Shown: positions 1 to 15,306, counted from the first letter of the stretch. The stretch: 64,000 bases of DNA from Haloplanus aerogenes (GCF_003856835.1 NZ_CP034145.1:2108001-2172000), one strand, 5' to 3'. Notes: generated by a model from the sequence alone, not told the origin. Program-made: numbers and translations.

Positions 1-42
1 GACGCCGGCGCCGACGCGTGGCACGCCGACCTCTCGCTCTAG
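1..42 (+). CDS. C-terminal end of an unidentified protein
   Basis: The first 13 codons read DAGADAWHADLSL and end in TAG at 40-42. The codon use and acidic composition match the rest of the window, so this is probably the tail of a real gene that begins before the window. Too little remains to name it. Confidence 0.55.
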   Translation, partial: DAGADAWHADLSL

Positions 43-113
43 AAATCGACGGTCGTCGACATCAAATTCGACAAACGGCCGATACAGGCGCTCTCGCAGG
101 CGTTTCAACACCC

Positions 114-120
114 CTATAAC
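114..120 (+). promoter_or_regulatory. TATA box of the NADH dehydrogenase-like gene
   Basis: CTATAAC lies 23 nt before the ATG at 143, the spacing expected for a haloarchaeal TATA box driving a leaderless or almost leaderless transcript. Confidence 0.5.
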
Positions 121-142
121 TGCCCCCGGACGACAGGGACGT

Positions 143-1321
143 ATGACTGCTCAGGTCGTCGTTCTCGGGTCCGGGTACGCGGGCGCGGGCGCCGTAAAAC
201 GGTTCGAAGACGTGAACGACGGGACTGCCGAGCTGACGTGGATCTCCGAACACGACTACCATCTCGTCCTCCACGAGTCACACCGTGTCATCCGGGACAC
301 GAGTGTCGCCTCCAAGGTCACCATCCCCGTCGACGAGATCAAGTCCCCGGAGACGACGTTCCGGCAGGATCGTGTCACCGACATCGACGTCGACGAGCGG
401 ACCGTCCACTGCGAGGACGGCGAGCCGGTCGACTACGACTATCTTCTGGTCGCGCTGGGGAGCCGCACCGCCTTCTACGGGATCGAGGGGCTGAAGGAGT
501 ACGCCCACACCCTCAAGAGCCTCGACGACGCGCGCGAGATGCACGAGGACGTGGCCGCCGCGGGGAGCGACGCCACTCGCTCCGACCCCGCACAGGTCGT
601 CGTCGGCGGCGCCGGCCTCTCCGGTATCCAGTCTGCGGGCGAAGTCGCCGCCTATCGCGACGAACACCGCGCACCCATCGACGTGACGCTCGTCGAGGGC
701 CTCGACGAGGTGTTCCCCGGGAACGACCCCGAACTGCAGGGGGCGCTCCGCAAGCGACTCGAAGAGGCCGGCGTCGACATCATGTGCGGCGAGTTCGTCT
801 CGAAAGTCGACGAGGACACCATCTACGTCGGCGGCGGCGAGGACGAGGACCCGACGGAACTCGACTACGACGTCTTCCTCTGGACCGGCGGGATCACGGG
901 ACAGGAAGAACTCGAAGACGCCAGCGTCGACAAGGACGACCGGAGTAACCGGGTGTACGCCGACCGCGACTTCCGCACGAGCGACGAGCGCGTGTTCGCC
1001 ATCGGTGACACCGCGCTGATCGAACAGGGGCCGGAGGAGTTCGCGCCGCCCACCGCACAGGCCGCGTGGCAGGCCGCCGAAGTCGCCGGCGAGAACCTCG
1101 TCCGGGCTGCGAAGGGGCAGTCGCTCCGAACGTGGACCTACGACGACAAGGGGACGCTCGTCTCCATCGGTGACGAGGCGGTCGCCCACGGTGTCGACGT
1201 ACTGCCGTTCAACACGTTCGGCGGTCTCGGCGCCGAGACGCTCAAGAAGTTCGTCGCCGCGCGCTGGATCGCGGACGTTTCCTCTATCGGCCGGGCGATC
1301 GACGCCTGGTCGGACATGTAA
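143..1321 (+). CDS. NAD(P)/FAD-dependent oxidoreductase, type II NADH dehydrogenase-like
   Basis: A 392-residue flavoprotein of the pyridine-nucleotide-disulfide oxidoreductase superfamily. The N-terminus has the FAD-binding Rossmann motif GSGYAG (residues 9-14), a second dinucleotide motif GGAGLSG near 155 for NAD(P)H, and the late FAD motif FAIGDTA near 285. Length and order fit type II NADH dehydrogenases (NDH-2), which pass electrons from NADH to quinone at the cytoplasmic membrane face without pumping protons; sulfide:quinone reductase-like enzymes share this layout, but I do not see their conserved cysteine pair. The start is the ATG just after a TATA box. It converges directly on the transporter gene, whose stop begins at the next base. 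Confidence 0.8.
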   Translation: MTAQVVVLGSGYAGAGAVKRFEDVNDGTAELTWISEHDYHLVLHESHRVIRDTSVASKVTIPVDEIKSPETTFRQDRVTDIDVDERTVHCEDGEPVDYDYLLVALGSRTAFYGIEGLKEYAHTLKSLDDAREMHEDVAAAGSDATRSDPAQVVVGGAGLSGIQSAGEVAAYRDEHRAPIDVTLVEGLDEVFPGNDPELQGALRKRLEEAGVDIMCGEFVSKVDEDTIYVGGGEDEDPTELDYDVFLWTGGITGQEELEDASVDKDDRSNRVYADRDFRTSDERVFAIGDTALIEQGPEEFAPPTAQAAWQAAEVAGENLVRAAKGQSLRTWTYDDKGTLVSIGDEAVAHGVDVLPFNTFGGLGAETLKKFVAARWIADVSSIGRAIDAWSDM

Positions 1322-2218
1322 TCAGCGAGCGAACCACGCCGCGAGCGCCGCGCTCGACACCATTTCGACGACGCCGAACGCGACCGCCGGGAGGGACGAC
1401 ACTGTCGGCAGGCCAGCGGCGATCACGAGTGCCGCCGCGACGGCGAAATCCCGCATGCCGACCGAGAGTACCGACGCGATACGCGCCCGTCTGGACGCCC
1501 GACTCCCGACGAGATAGCCGACACCGTAGCCGGCGCCGTTCAGGGCGATGGCACCTATCACCACGCCGACCAACAGCGACATGTTCGAGCGGACGACGCC
1601 AGCGTTGGCGGCCGTCACACCGCCGATGATGAGCACGACCATCACGGCCGACACCGCCGGATAGTAGTCGTCGTAGCGGCCGACGCGGGACGGACGCCAC
1701 GTCCGCAGACCCACCGCGACGACCATCGGCACGACGACGGCCACGAGCAACTGTTCGACGAGTGGGAACACCGGCACGGCGACGCCGCCGCCGAGAATCG
1801 TGACGACCACGGGGACGAAGCCGACACTCCCGAGACCGACGAGAACGAGTACCGTCGTCGCCAGTGCCGTGTCGCCGTCGGCGAGGTCGGTCATCACCGG
1901 CGTCACGAGTTCTGGCGTCACCGCTCCCAGCACGACGAAGCCGACGGTAAGGGCTGGCGACAGCCCGAGTCCCCGGGCCACGCCGGCGGCCAGCAACGGC
2001 ATCGTCGCGTGGCCGACGAGAACGAGGCCGAGCGTTCGGCGGTCGACGCGCCGGAACTGCCCGACCGAAAGCGTCAGCGAGATGCTCCCGATCATCACCG
2101 CGAGCACGAGCGTCGAGGCCCGCGTCACGACGGCGATTCGTGGGACGGTGATTCCGATAGCGACCGAGAGAACGACCCAGAGGAGGAGGTAGTCCTCGAC
2201 GAGGGTGGTCAGTCGCAT
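1322..2218 (-). CDS. BASS-type (bile acid:sodium symporter-like) membrane transporter
   Basis: About 298 residues, almost entirely hydrophobic helices (8-10 predicted segments) with short charged loops. The pattern, including GAVTPELVTPVMTDLADGD in the middle and a late conserved segment around SVGMRDFAVAAAL, resembles the bile acid:sodium symporter / arsenite transporter fold (BART superfamily). The substrate cannot be told. I chose the ATG at 2218; a GTG four codons upstream (2230) is also possible. It ends against the stop of the oxidoreductase gene on the other strand. Confidence 0.65.
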   Translation of the reverse strand: MRLTTLVEDYLLLWVVLSVAIGITVPRIAVVTRASTLVLAVMIGSISLTLSVGQFRRVDRRTLGLVLVGHATMPLLAAGVARGLGLSPALTVGFVVLGAVTPELVTPVMTDLADGDTALATTVLVLVGLGSVGFVPVVVTILGGGVAVPVFPLVEQLLVAVVVPMVVAVGLRTWRPSRVGRYDDYYPAVSAVMVVLIIGGVTAANAGVVRSNMSLLVGVVIGAIALNGAGYGVGYLVGSRASRRARIASVLSVGMRDFAVAAALVIAAGLPTVSSLPAVAFGVVEMVSSAALAAWFAR

Positions 2219-2318
2219 AGGTGACGGCACGAATGGGTCGGGGTGTGACGATTCGGAGAGAGTGCTGTAGAGGAGGGGGCGAACCGATCAGATGGGGTGA
2301 GAGGCTGGATCGGGACGC

Positions 2319-2852
2319 TCAGTGATTTGGCTCCTCCGCCGGCGCGCGCATGTCGTCGATGCGAAGGATGAGGATGTTGTCGGTGTCGTCCTTGCCGTCG
2401 ACCGTCCCGTCGATGACGAGTTTCGAGAGGGGCGTGGGACCGACGCGTACCTTGTCACCCTCGTGGAACTCTCGAACCGATCCCTGCACGTGAATCTCGG
2501 CGCGACACAGATCGGGGTGGTGGACCGAGGAGAGATCGATTTCGCCGACGTTCGCGGTGTCGACGGGTTCGCCGTTGTGGAGGAGGGGGACGGCGGCGGG
2601 TTCGTCCATCTGATCCACGTCGAGTGCTTCGTAGGCGTTCGCCGTCGGCTTGTAGCCACCTTTCGGCCCGGGTACCCCCTCGACGAGTTGAAGGGCTTTC
2701 AGACTCTGCATCTGGTTACGGATCGTCCCCGGGTTCCGGTCGACTTCCTCGGCGATGTCCTCCCCTTTGACCGCGTCTTCGGTTTCACGGTGGAGGTTGA
2801 TGAGGGCCGTGAGGATCGTCTTCTGACTCGACGTTAGTTCGATTGATGACAT
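2319..2852 (-). CDS. Haloarchaeal winged-helix transcriptional regulator
   Basis: A 177-residue protein with an N-terminal winged helix-turn-helix (about residues 5-65: AVKGEDIAEEVDRNPGTIRNQM is the recognition region) followed by an unassigned domain rich in beta strands (about 85-170) that ends with a highly conserved stretch around VIDGTVDGKDDTDNILIL. This combination is widespread in Halobacteria, where I recall it being annotated as Rrf2- or TrmB-like. The ATG at 2852 is preferred because a TATA box lies 23 nt upstream. Ligand and targets are unknown. Confidence 0.65.
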   Translation of the reverse strand: MSSIELTSSQKTILTALINLHRETEDAVKGEDIAEEVDRNPGTIRNQMQSLKALQLVEGVPGPKGGYKPTANAYEALDVDQMDEPAAVPLLHNGEPVDTANVGEIDLSSVHHPDLCRAEIHVQGSVREFHEGDKVRVGPTPLSKLVIDGTVDGKDDTDNILILRIDDMRAPAEEPNH

Positions 2853-2874
2853 ACTACATGGTTGGTCACTCGCA

Positions 2875-2882
2875 TTATTAAA
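2875..2882 (-). promoter_or_regulatory. TATA box of the regulator gene
   Basis: On the minus strand TTTAATAA sits 23 nt before the ATG at 2852, typical of a leaderless haloarchaeal promoter. Confidence 0.5.
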
Positions 2883-2973
2883 TTCGATGGATGTACGGAT
2901 CGGTGCTGGATTTCGCTCGGGCCATGGACGAGAAAACGATACGGCTTTGCATCTGTCTGGAGTGTGACGAGCC

Positions 2974-3939
2974 ATGAGAGGCAAGCGTGTCCTCGTCACG
3001 GGCGGTGCGGGGTTCATCGGATCGAATCTGGCGAATCACCTGGCCGCCGACAACGAGGTAATCGCCCTCGACGACTGCCACCTCGGAACCCCCGAGAACC
3101 TGGACGGCGTCGACGCCGACGGGAACGCCAGCGGCCCGATCGAGTTCGTCGACGGGAGCGTCCTCGACGACGACCTGCCGACCGACGTGGACGTCGTCTT
3201 TCACCTCGCCGCCTACTCCTCCTACACGATGGTCGAGGAGAACAAACGCGAGGCCACGCGCGTCAACGTCGAGGGGTTCGTCAACGCGGTCGAACAGGCC
3301 CGCGAAGACGGCTGTGACACCGTCGTCTACGCCACCACCTCCTCCATCTACGGCTCCCGAACCGAGCCGTCACCCGAGGATATGGACGTCGAGGCGCGCA
3401 CCTGCTACGAGGCGTCGAAACTCGCCCGCGAACAGTACGGCGAGTACTTCGGCAACCACTACGACATGACCCTCGCCGGCCTGCGTTTCTTCTCGGTCTA
3501 TCAGGGCTACGGCGGCGCCGAGGAACACAAAGGCGAGTACGCCAACACCGTCGCGCAGTTCGCCGACGATATCGCGAACGGCGAGGCGCCCGTCCTCTTC
3601 GGTGACGGCACGCAGACACGCGATTTCACCCACGTCGACGACGTGGTGCGAGCCATCGAACTCGCCGCCGACCACGAGTTACACGGCATCTACAACGTCG
3701 GCACCGGCGAGAGCTACGACTTCAACACGATGGTCGAGATGATCAACGACGAACTCGGGACGGACATCCAGCCGGAGTATATCGAGAACCCGCTGCCCGT
3801 CTACGTCCACGACACGATGGCCGACGCGTCGAAGCTCCGCGAGGCGACGGGGTGGGAACCGGAGGTTAGTTTCGAGGAGGGCGTCGCGCGGGTGTGTGCG
3901 CCGTATCGAGAGAGCCCGAACGCGACGCCAGACGAGTAG
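2974..3939 (+). CDS. NAD-dependent epimerase/dehydratase (UDP-glucose 4-epimerase-like)
   Basis: An extended short-chain dehydrogenase of 321 residues. Residues 5-17 carry the NAD-binding glycine motif TGGAGFIGSN; the catalytic set is seen as the Ser/Thr-rich TTSSIYGS and the YxxxK motif in CYEASK. GDGTQTRDFTHVDDVVRAI matches the substrate-binding region of sugar-nucleotide epimerases. It likely interconverts UDP-sugars for surface glycans or protein glycosylation, but the exact substrate is not set by sequence. A GGAG sequence sits just ahead of the ATG. No glycosyltransferase is adjacent; the next gene on the same strand is arginase with its own promoter. Confidence 0.75.
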   Translation: MRGKRVLVTGGAGFIGSNLANHLAADNEVIALDDCHLGTPENLDGVDADGNASGPIEFVDGSVLDDDLPTDVDVVFHLAAYSSYTMVEENKREATRVNVEGFVNAVEQAREDGCDTVVYATTSSIYGSRTEPSPEDMDVEARTCYEASKLAREQYGEYFGNHYDMTLAGLRFFSVYQGYGGAEEHKGEYANTVAQFADDIANGEAPVLFGDGTQTRDFTHVDDVVRAIELAADHELHGIYNVGTGESYDFNTMVEMINDELGTDIQPEYIENPLPVYVHDTMADASKLREATGWEPEVSFEEGVARVCAPYRESPNATPDE

Positions 3940-3985
3940 CGGAGGGCGTCGCGCCCCTTTTCTCCACACCCGCACAACGTTCCGT

Positions 3986-4873
3986 ATGAGCGACACGATC
4001 CGCATCCTCGGCGCTCCCACCGACTACGGCGCGAGCCGCCGCGGCGTCGACATGGGCCCCTCGGCCATCCGCTACGCCGGCCTCGCGGCCACGCTGTCCA
4101 CCCTCGGCGTCGACCCGCTGGACGCGGGCGACCTCTCGGTCCCACCGGTCGAGGCCGACGACCCCGGCCGCGCCGACGCGAAGTATCTCCCCGCCATCGA
4201 GTCCGTCTGCACCGAACTGGCCGACCGGGTGGCCGACGCCCTCGCTGACGGCGACCGACCGCTGGTGCTCGGTGGCGACCACTCCGTCGCCATCGGGAGC
4301 GTCGTCGGCTCAACCCGTGACGCCGACATCGGCGTCCTCTGGTTCGACGCCCACGGCGACCTGAACACGCCGGCGACGACGCCGAGCGGCAACGTTCACG
4401 GCATGGCTCTGGCCGCGCTCCTCGGTCACGGGGAGTTCGCGTCGATGTCGTGGACGGGAACGGGAATCGATCCCGAGAACGTCGCCCTCGTCGGCGTCCG
4501 CGACCTCGACCCCGGCGAGCGCGAGGCGATCCGCGACCACGGCATCACCACCTTCTCAATCTCCGAAATCGACCGCCGGGGCGTCACGAGCGTCGTCGAG
4601 GACGCCCTCGACGTTGTGACCGGTCGCGACGGCGTCCACGTCAGCCTCGATCTGGACTGGATCGACCCGACCGAGGCACCGGGCGTCGGGACACCCGTCC
4701 GCGGCGGCGTCACCTACCGCGAGGCGCACGCGGCGCTCGAACGGGTGGCCGACGAGGCGACAGTGCGGTCGCTCGAACTGGTGGAAGTGAACCCCATTCT
4801 CGACGACCACAACCGAACGGCGGAGTTGGCGATCGAACTCGCCGCGAGCGCGCTGGGAAAACAGATCCTGTAG
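3986..4873 (+). CDS. rocF: Arginase (agmatinase/arginase family)
   Basis: A 295-residue ureohydrolase. The dimanganese ligands are all present: His99 in GGDHS, Asp121, His123 and Asp125 in FDAHGDL, and Asp222 and Asp224 in SLDLDWIDP. The N-terminal GAPTDYGASRRGVDMGPSAI resembles arginases more than agmatinases, so hydrolysis of arginine to ornithine and urea is the likely reaction. The start ATG at 3986 follows a T-rich TATA-like CCTTTTCTCC by about 25 nt. It converges on gyrA, whose stop is two bases past its own. Confidence 0.82.
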   Translation: MSDTIRILGAPTDYGASRRGVDMGPSAIRYAGLAATLSTLGVDPLDAGDLSVPPVEADDPGRADAKYLPAIESVCTELADRVADALADGDRPLVLGGDHSVAIGSVVGSTRDADIGVLWFDAHGDLNTPATTPSGNVHGMALAALLGHGEFASMSWTGTGIDPENVALVGVRDLDPGEREAIRDHGITTFSISEIDRRGVTSVVEDALDVVTGRDGVHVSLDLDWIDPTEAPGVGTPVRGGVTYREAHAALERVADEATVRSLELVEVNPILDDHNRTAELAIELAASALGKQIL

Positions 4874-4874
4874 G

Positions 4875-9546
<4,672 letters not shown>

Positions 9547-12500
9547 ATGACATCGTTCCAGTCGACGCTCGGCGAGGAAGGGGGGATCGCCGAGGAGCTG
9601 GCCGAGAACCAGCGGGCCATCTCCATCGCCGAGTTCTTCGAGAAGAACAAACACATGCTCGGCTTCGACTCCGGAGCCCGAGGGCTCGTGACCGCCGTCA
9701 AGGAAGCGGTCGACAACGCCCTCGACGCCACGGAGGAAGCCGGCATCGCACCCGACATCTACGTCGAAATCGCGGAGGCGGGCGACTACTACAAACTCGT
9801 CGTCGAGGACAACGGACCGGGCATCACGAAAGAGCAAATTCCTCGTGTGTTCGGAAAATTGCTGTACGGTTCCCGGTTTCATGCACGGGAACAGTCGCTG
9901 ACACCCGATCAGCGACTCCTCGTCCGCCGCGGCGGCGACGTGGAAGTCGTTCCCATTGGTGTCCTCTGTGACGCCTATCTCCCAGCCGACGGCGAGGGAA
10001 CTGCCCCGATCCCCGACGATATCGAGGCACCGTCCTTCGACCGTGAAACGCACGAGATGACCTGGGAGCCGGTGACGCACGCGATTCGTCACGAGACGGC
10101 GGAGCAAACGTACGAAATCACCACCGAGAAGGGTCGGACAGTCGAAGTGACGGGCAACCACAGCGTCTTCGGCGTCACGAAAGACGGTGAGACGACGGAA
10201 GTTCGAGCGGGGGAACTCGAACCCGGCGATGCGATCCTGACGCCGCGTCGACTCCCCAGTTCCGACGGAACGGTCGAGTCGGTGAATCTCCTCGAACACA
10301 TCACGGTCGATCAACTCGACGGTCGGCGGGTCTACGTCTACGGCTTCGACGAGGAGACGCTGGCGGAGATTCGAACCGGCGAGACGATCAGAAAGAAGCC
10401 GAATCCGGACAGCGACCGTGAACGGTACTACTACCGATACGACGGCGTCGATATCCTGCGCGACAGTCTGGAGCAAAACTACGTGGAGAAGGGGTATCTG
10501 CCGGCGGAGACGGTACTCGAACTCGGCTGGGAGGAGAAAGCGGCCGACTGCGAGTTCAAGACCTACCAGGTAGGTGGCGACGAGACGACGGTACCGGTTT
10601 CGATTCCAGTCGACGACGCGTTCGTCAAGTTACTCGCGTACTACGTCTCGGAAGGGCACACCGACGATCGACAGATCGGACTCACCTTCGGGAGCCACGA
10701 GGCAGAGCTGATCGAATCGACCGAACGGGCAGTGGCCGGGATCACCGGATCGACGACGACGGTCGAGCGCAACCGGAATTCGACGCGGGTGAAGGCGTTC
10801 GGGTCGCCGCTGGCGATGTTTCTCGAATCGGCCTGCGGCGACGCCGCGACGAACAAGCGGATTCCGGGCTTCGTCTTCGAGATGGCTCCCGAGTACCGAC
10901 GGCGGTTCGTCGCCGCCCTCTACGAGGGTGACGGGTCGGATTCCCACCCCAGCAACGAACTCTCGCACACGACGACGAGCGAAACGCTCGCTCGACAGCT
11001 CTCGGTACTCTGGAACATGCAGGGGGTGCTAGCGAGTACGGAGGTTCACGAGAACGCGAGCGGCTACGCCGACGATCCGTCGCCGACCTACCGGACGAAG
11101 GTGTACAGTGACGACGCGACGGTGAGCGACGTATTCGAGGCGACGACCGATCCCGGCGAACAGGGATACAAACGGATTCCCGTCTCGCTCCTCGACGACG
11201 TTCGGGTCGAGGACGTTCCCCACGAGACGGTTCCCGACACGATACCGGGGCTGTTGATGGGTGCCGGCGTCGGCTCGAAAGTCGAACACGCCGAAGTGTA
11301 CCGGTCGCTTATCGAACGTTCCCTCGCGGGCGAACACGTCGAAGAGCCACGCTACGTCCACAGCCTCGTGGAGAATGGACTCCTCGACGACGACCATCAG
11401 CCGACTGAACTCCTGGAAGAACTCTGGGAAACCTTGACGAACCTCCATGGACTCACCGACAGCGACATGTGCCTCCTGCCGGTGAAATCGGTCGAAGAAA
11501 CCGAACCACCTGAATACGTTTACGACATCTCGGTTCCCGGCGCGACCGGGCGAGACGAGAACTTCGTCGTCGTCAACGAGGGCGCACTGAGCGTGAAGAA
11601 CAGCCGCGGCCAGCAGGGGATCGGAATTTCTGCCGCCGTCCTCTACTCCCAGCTCACCTCCGGCAAACCCGCCAAGATCACCAGCCGTACCCAGGGGAGC
11701 GCCGACGCCGAGTACTTCGAACTGATCGTCGACACCGACGACAACGAACCCGAGATCAGGGAGGATCGAACCACGTCGTGGGACCGTCCCCACGGCACCC
11801 GGATCGAACTGGAGATGGAGGCGAACATGCGGGCGCGCAACCAACTCCACGACTACATCAAGCACACGGCGGTCGTCAACCCACACGCCAGAGTGGAGCT
11901 TCGGGAACCGGGACTCGACGAGCCGCTGAAATTCGAGCGCGGCACCGATCAGTTGCCCGCCGAGACGGAGGAGATCCGCCCCCACCCCCACGGCGTCGAA
12001 CTGGGCACGCTCCTGAAGATGCTCGACGCGACGGAGTCGTACTCCGTCTCGGGGTTCCTCCAGAGCGAGTTCACGCGTGTCGGCGGCAAGACGGCGACGA
12101 AGGTGTGTGATCGCTTCCGCGACAACCACTTCGGGCGGGAGATGGCGTGGACGACGCCGAACCCGCACGACGAGGCCGACGTCGAGGACGCGACCATCGA
12201 CGCCGTCGCCAACAAGAGCGCCGACGCGACCGAGTGGTTCGGCGAGAAGGTAGCCGAGACGGTGGGCGACCGCGAGCGGATCGCCCACCACGAACTCGTC
12301 GGAATCGTCGAGAATCTCGCGGACGCGGCCGAAGACGAGTTCGGGGAGACGTTCGGCTCGACGGTCCGGGAGAACGCCGTCGACGCGGCGTGGGCGGAAC
12401 TCACCCGCCCCGACCTGCTGACGGCGTCGCTCTACGAGCGGATCGACGCCGCAACCAGCACTCGGAAGGACGACGCGGCGGTGCAGGGGCTGGCCGAGCG

Positions 12501-13656
12501 CCTCGCGGACAAGTTCGCGGAGGCCGACGACCCGCGACACCGAGCCACCCGGGGTGAACTCGTCGCCTACGTCGACCGGTCCGCGGACCGTGTCGAGGAG
12601 GCCGAGGACGCCACGTTCGGTGAGACGGCCCGCGAGAACGTCGTCGACGCCATCTGGACCCACATGCGGACGGTCCCGGACGACCTGCCGAAAGTGAAGT
12701 CGATTGCCGACGACCGCGACACCGCCTCCGAACTCCTCGAGGCGATGCGCGAGACGGACATCCTCGCGCCGCCGACGGACTGTCTCTCACCGATTACGGA
12801 CGAACTCGTCGAAGCGGGGCTCCGCAAGGAGTTCGACGCCGACTTCTACGCGGCGTCGACCCGCGACGCCGAAGTCCACGGCGGCGACCCCTTCATCGTC
12901 GAGGCGGGTATCGCCTACGGTGGTGATCTGGAGCACGAGGGGTCGGTCGACGTGATGCGCTTCGCCAATCGCGTCCCCCTCGTCTACCAGCGCGGGGCGT
13001 GTGCCATCACCGACGTGGTGAAGACGATTGGCTGGCGCAACTACGGGCTAGATCAGCCGGGAGGAAGCGGCCTCCCTTCCGGCCCTGCGGTCATCATGGT
13101 CCACGTCGCCTCCACAAACGTCCCCTTCACCAGCGAGTCGAAGGACGCCGTGGCGAACGTGCCCGAAATCGAAGACGAAATCGAACTCGCCATCCGCGAG
13201 GCGGCACGGGAGCTGAAATCCTACCTCAACCGCCGGCGGTCGCTGGAGAAACGCCGGAAGAAACAGGACGTACTCGGGCGCATCCTGCCCGAGATGGCCG
13301 ACAAACTCGCTGCGGTGACCGGCCGCGAACGGCCCAACATCGACGGCGCGCTCGGACGCATCATGAATAACGTGATCGTCGAGCGCGCGGTAGACGACGG
13401 GACGGTCACGCTCGCGATCCGAAACCACTCCGATCGAAAGGAGACGCTGGACGTGACCGACATCGTCACCGCGGAGCCGACGGCGGTGAGCGACGGCGCG
13501 TCGGTCGTCGACCTGGAGGGCGAGTGGTTCGTACAGTGGTCCCCGTCGGTGTCGGCGGGCGAGACGGCGACGCTCACCTACGAGGTGGGTGACGACGCGA
13601 CCTTCGATATCGACATCGAGGGCGTCGAGAGCGAGAAACTCACGGTGAATACATGA
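9547..13656 (+). CDS. top6B: DNA topoisomerase VI subunit B, interrupted by an intein
   Basis: The reading frame encodes 1369 residues: an 800-residue TopVI-B split by a 569-residue intein (residues 117-685). The exteins show the GHKL ATPase: [32 protein letters not shown], then after the intein [13 protein letters not shown], followed by the transducer region and the long acidic segment common in haloarchaeal TopVI-B. TopVI decatenates and relaxes DNA using ATP. Start at ATG 9547 follows a TATA box by 25 nt. The stop overlaps the top6A start (ATGA). Splicing is required for function, since the intein sits inside the ATP-binding fold. Confidence 0.93.
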   Translation: MTSFQSTLGEEGGIAEELAENQRAISIAEFFEKNKHMLGFDSGARGLVTAVKEAVDNALDATEEAGIAPDIYVEIAEAGDYYKLVVEDNGPGITKEQIPRVFGKLLYGSRFHAREQSLTPDQRLLVRRGGDVEVVPIGVLCDAYLPADGEGTAPIPDDIEAPSFDRETHEMTWEPVTHAIRHETAEQTYEITTEKGRTVEVTGNHSVFGVTKDGETTEVRAGELEPGDAILTPRRLPSSDGTVESVNLLEHITVDQLDGRRVYVYGFDEETLAEIRTGETIRKKPNPDSDRERYYYRYDGVDILRDSLEQNYVEKGYLPAETVLELGWEEKAADCEFKTYQVGGDETTVPVSIPVDDAFVKLLAYYVSEGHTDDRQIGLTFGSHEAELIESTERAVAGITGSTTTVERNRNSTRVKAFGSPLAMFLESACGDAATNKRIPGFVFEMAPEYRRRFVAALYEGDGSDSHPSNELSHTTTSETLARQLSVLWNMQGVLASTEVHENASGYADDPSPTYRTKVYSDDATVSDVFEATTDPGEQGYKRIPVSLLDDVRVEDVPHETVPDTIPGLLMGAGVGSKVEHAEVYRSLIERSLAGEHVEEPRYVHSLVENGLLDDDHQPTELLEELWETLTNLHGLTDSDMCLLPVKSVEETEPPEYVYDISVPGATGRDENFVVVNEGALSVKNSRGQQGIGISAAVLYSQLTSGKPAKITSRTQGSADAEYFELIVDTDDNEPEIREDRTTSWDRPHGTRIELEMEANMRARNQLHDYIKHTAVVNPHARVELREPGLDEPLKFERGTDQLPAETEEIRPHPHGVELGTLLKMLDATESYSVSGFLQSEFTRVGGKTATKVCDRFRDNHFGREMAWTTPNPHDEADVEDATIDAVANKSADATEWFGEKVAETVGDRERIAHHELVGIVENLADAAEDEFGETFGSTVRENAVDAAWAELTRPDLLTASLYERIDAATSTRKDDAAVQGLAERLADKFAEADDPRHRATRGELVAYVDRSADRVEEAEDATFGETARENVVDAIWTHMRTVPDDLPKVKSIADDRDTASELLEAMRETDILAPPTDCLSPITDELVEAGLRKEFDADFYAASTRDAEVHGGDPFIVEAGIAYGGDLEHEGSVDVMRFANRVPLVYQRGACAITDVVKTIGWRNYGLDQPGGSGLPSGPAVIMVHVASTNVPFTSESKDAVANVPEIEDEIELAIREAARELKSYLNRRRSLEKRRKKQDVLGRILPEMADKLAAVTGRERPNIDGALGRIMNNVIVERAVDDGTVTLAIRNHSDRKETLDVTDIVTAEPTAVSDGASVVDLEGEWFVQWSPSVSAGETATLTYEVGDDATFDIDIEGVESEKLTVNT
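9895..11601 (+). mobile_element. Intein with LAGLIDADG homing endonuclease in top6B
   Basis: The insertion separates REQ from SRGQQGIG, a join uninterrupted in the family. It begins with Ser (SLTPDQRLL, block A) and ends VKN, with Ser as the +1 extein residue, so splicing would use Ser1 and Ser+1 with the terminal Asn. Block B is seen in TGNHSVFG, block F in [23 protein letters not shown]. Two dodecapeptide endonuclease motifs are visible as [12 protein letters not shown] and [12 protein letters not shown]. The second conserved acidic residue of each motif appears intact, so the endonuclease may be active. The penultimate residue is Lys rather than the usual His. Codon use looks less GC-biased than in the exteins. 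Confidence 0.9.
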
Positions 13657-14741
13657 GCACGCAAGACGAACGCGCCAGAGAGCAGTTGATCGACCTCGCG
13701 GCGGAGTTCTACGACCAGTTCGCCCGCGGCGAAGTGCCGGAGATGACCCTCCCGACGCGGACGAAGAGTAACATCGAGTACGACGAGGAGAGCGGCGTGT
13801 GGGTGTACGGCGACCGCACCTCCACCCGCTCGGCCAACTCGGTTCGGGGCGCCCGCAAGTTGCTGAAAGCGACCTACACCATCGACTTCCTCGCACGCCA
13901 GTTGGAGGAAGGTCGGTCGTCGACGCTGCGTGAACTCTACTACCTCTCGGAGTCGTGGGACGCCGACGAGGCGGCCTTCTCCGATCAGGACGAGTCGAAT
14001 CAGTTGATCGAGGACCTCGAAATCGTCTCGGAGGTGACCCGCGAGGACTTCCACATGCGCCCGGAGGAGTCGGGCGCGACGCTGATGGGTCCCCTCGAAC
14101 TCCGCGAACAGACCCGGCGCGGCGAGCGCGAAATCCACTGTCAGGAGGACGTGGGCGAGGGAGGGTACCAGATCCCGAACAACCCCGACACCATCGACTT
14201 TCTCGACCACGACATCGACTTCATCCTCTGTGTCGAGACGGGTGGGATGCGGGACCGCCTCGTCGAGAACGGCTTCGACACGGACTACAACGCCCTCATC
14301 GTCCACCTCAAGGGTCAGCCGGCGCGAGCGACCCGTCGGATCACCAAGCGCCTGCACGACGAACTCGACCTGCCCGTCGTGGTCTTCACTGACGGCGACC
14401 CGTGGTCGTATCGAATCTACGGCTCCGTCGCTTACGGGTCGATCAAGAGCGCGCACCTCTCGGAGTATCTCGCCACGCCCGAAGCGCGGTTCGTGGGCAT
14501 CCAGCCCGCAGACATCGTGGAGTACGACCTGCCGACCGACCCGCTCGCGGATTCGGACGTAAATGCACTGGAGTCGGAACTCGAAGACCCGCGGTTCATG
14601 ACCGACTACTGGGAGGAACAGATCGAACTCCAGCTCGACATCGGCAAGAAGGCCGAACAGCAGGCGCTCGCCTCCCGCGGCCTCGACTTCGTCACCGACG
14701 AGTATCTCCCGACGCGACTGACTGAAATGGGCGTGTTGTAG
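13653..14741 (+). CDS. top6A: DNA topoisomerase VI subunit A (Spo11 homolog)
   Basis: A 362-residue DNA-cleaving subunit of topoisomerase [10 protein letters not shown] carries the catalytic tyrosine (Tyr97, by alignment to Spo11), in the winged-helix domain; the Toprim domain has Glu195 in CVETGG and the DxD pair Asp247/Asp249 in FTDGDP that bind magnesium. It forms a heterotetramer with Top6B. The ATG overlaps the top6B stop by four bases, so the two are co-translated. Confidence 0.95.
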   Translation: MSTQDERAREQLIDLAAEFYDQFARGEVPEMTLPTRTKSNIEYDEESGVWVYGDRTSTRSANSVRGARKLLKATYTIDFLARQLEEGRSSTLRELYYLSESWDADEAAFSDQDESNQLIEDLEIVSEVTREDFHMRPEESGATLMGPLELREQTRRGEREIHCQEDVGEGGYQIPNNPDTIDFLDHDIDFILCVETGGMRDRLVENGFDTDYNALIVHLKGQPARATRRITKRLHDELDLPVVVFTDGDPWSYRIYGSVAYGSIKSAHLSEYLATPEARFVGIQPADIVEYDLPTDPLADSDVNALESELEDPRFMTDYWEEQIELQLDIGKKAEQQALASRGLDFVTDEYLPTRLTEMGVL

Positions 14742-14752
14742 TCTCGATCACA

Positions 14753-14760
14753 CTTATCTA
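14753..14760 (+). promoter_or_regulatory. TATA box for the gene at 14782
   Basis: CTTATCTA ends 22 nt before the ATG at 14782, immediately after the top6A stop. It suggests a promoter separate from the topoisomerase operon. Confidence 0.4.
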
Positions 14761-14781
14761 CCCCGAAGACACATCGGGTGT

Positions 14782-15300
14782 ATGGCGTTCGAATTCGACA
14801 TCGAGCGGCTCCGACATCTGCCCGAAACGCCGCTTCGCGCGCTCAAGCGGTCGTTCTGGTGGCTCCGCAAGACGTTCTTCTCGAAGCCGAAACCCGATAA
14901 TCCGGCCGTCGTCGTCGCGATGGACGAACCGGAAGTCGATGCATTTCTCGGCGAACACTTCTTCGAACCCGGCTGGGAGATGTCGTACCACTACCGGAAT
15001 GAAATCGTGAACGTGCGACGGGCCCAGTACGTCCGCGACCACCCGACGGGGATGAAGTGGTGGCAGACCCACATCCGCGGCTACGCTCATCCGGACGGCA
15101 TCGAACTCGCGGCTCACTTCGAACCCGAACCCGCCGAACATCCGGACGCACACGTCGACGGCAACCACATCGACGTGCCGCGGGGGAACGCGACGCTGGT
15201 CGGGATACTGGTGGAAGAAGGGGTGGCGTTCGAGCGAATCGGCGACTGGAGCGACGCGGACGAGACGACCGACCGGGTGACCACCAGCGTCGACGCCTGA
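14782..15300 (+). CDS. Conserved haloarchaeal protein of unknown function
   Basis: 172 residues, no membrane segment or signal. The N-terminal third is basic and aromatic (LKRSFWWLRKTFFSKPK), the middle has conserved-looking HYRNEIVNVRRAQYVRDHPTG and KWWQTHIRGYAH, and the C-terminus is acidic. The shape suggests a compact alpha/beta protein; I do not recognise the fold. It is transcribed just after top6A but has its own TATA box, and converges on the MBL hydrolase gene. Confidence 0.7.
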   Translation: MAFEFDIERLRHLPETPLRALKRSFWWLRKTFFSKPKPDNPAVVVAMDEPEVDAFLGEHFFEPGWEMSYHYRNEIVNVRRAQYVRDHPTGMKWWQTHIRGYAHPDGIELAAHFEPEPAEHPDAHVDGNHIDVPRGNATLVGILVEEGVAFERIGDWSDADETTDRVTTSVDA

Positions 15301-15306
15301 TCGATT

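Noticed and set aside
11029-12663. A 544-codon minus-strand frame inside top6B
   Set aside because: Spans the junction between intein and extein on the opposite strand, so it cannot be an ancient gene; shadow coding only.
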